In this document: piece by piece, positions 63,939 to 64,000 of the stretch
Layout: each line of letters opens with the position of its first letter
How positions within the stretch are numbered: position 1 is the stretch's first letter
Source of the DNA: JAPPLB01 sp965218555
GTDB taxonomy: Bacteria > Acidobacteriota > Terriglobia > Bryobacterales > UBA6623
Assembly (NCBI GenBank): GCA_965218555.1
Contig: OZ244625.1
Location: 4,402,001 to 4,466,000 of the forward strand
Reading direction: 5' to 3'
Length of the DNA: 64,000 nucleotides
Notes under the pieces: generated by a model
Databases searched by the model: none
What the model saw: only the letters and a program-made list of their open reading frames with translations
What the model was told of the DNA's origin: nothing
Program-made: the position numbers and the translations under genes

Positions 63939-64000
63939 AACCGTGGTTGGCGGCCGACACTTCCAAGGATGATTGCTGCACCCAAGAAACGCAAGCGGCC

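Overview
GC-rich chromosomal DNA, most likely from an Acidobacteriota relative (Bryobacterales/Solibacteres-like). The best lineage hints are the long BamD-type lipoprotein at 28.8 kb, the complete aerotolerance (Bat) operon, Mla-type lipid transport with an RsbV/RsbW-like pair, several Tat-exported BNR sialidase-like proteins, and a haem-binding PVC-type dehydrogenase. This assignment is inference from family composition; no rRNA or tRNA gene was seen.

Layout. 0-9.2 kb: a DUF255 thioredoxin-like protein, a CtpA-type protease, an enolase-superfamily dehydratase divergent from two BNR sialidase-like genes, and a CBM9-like secreted protein. 9.2-18.4 kb (minus strand): one operon running MoxR, DUF58, a DUF4381-like lipoprotein, BatA, BatB, BatC, BatD, BatE, with many ATGA stop/start overlaps. 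19.6-23.0 kb: hydantoinase/oxoprolinase subunits HyuA and HyuB. 23.2-26.6 kb: MlaE-MlaF-MlaD, preceded by an anti-sigma antagonist and an anti-sigma kinase. 26.7-32.0 kb (plus strand): housekeeping genes rsmB, rpe, bamD-like, a response regulator, yajQ and an alpha/beta hydrolase. 32.2-36.0 kb: a CorC/CNNM membrane protein, a glutamate-receptor-like potassium channel, and a coiled-coil membrane protein. 36.06-37.94 kb: a group II intron just behind a terminator hairpin, with a frameshifted reverse transcriptase. 38.1-40.7 kb: a PhoX-like protein and a third sialidase-like lipoprotein. 41.1-44.7 kb: a two-subunit pyruvate:ferredoxin oxidoreductase.

44.7-48.7 kb is a decay zone: IS-end-like direct repeats, a phage tail protein D remnant, a sialidase pseudogene and an IS630 transposase remnant surround one intact gene of the LarA family. 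48.7-57.0 kb is a plus-strand secreted catabolic cluster: haem-binding dehydrogenase, Tat polysaccharide deacetylase, tandem alpha/beta hydrolase, and a frameshifted propeller protein. 57.0-60.9 kb (minus strand) is a decaying defence-type island: excisionase-like HTH, a DUF499 remnant fused by deletion to an SNF2/RapA-like helicase, a SprT-like metallopeptidase and an AAA_14 ATPase fragment. The window ends with a MerA-like flavoprotein and a VTT/TVP38 membrane protein carrying a cut-short DUF547 segment.

A dispersed 184-185 bp element with about 20-bp terminal inverted repeats occurs twice in full (29995-30178 and 33557-33741) and once as a right end (8344-8370). It is the most distinctive non-genic signal in the window.
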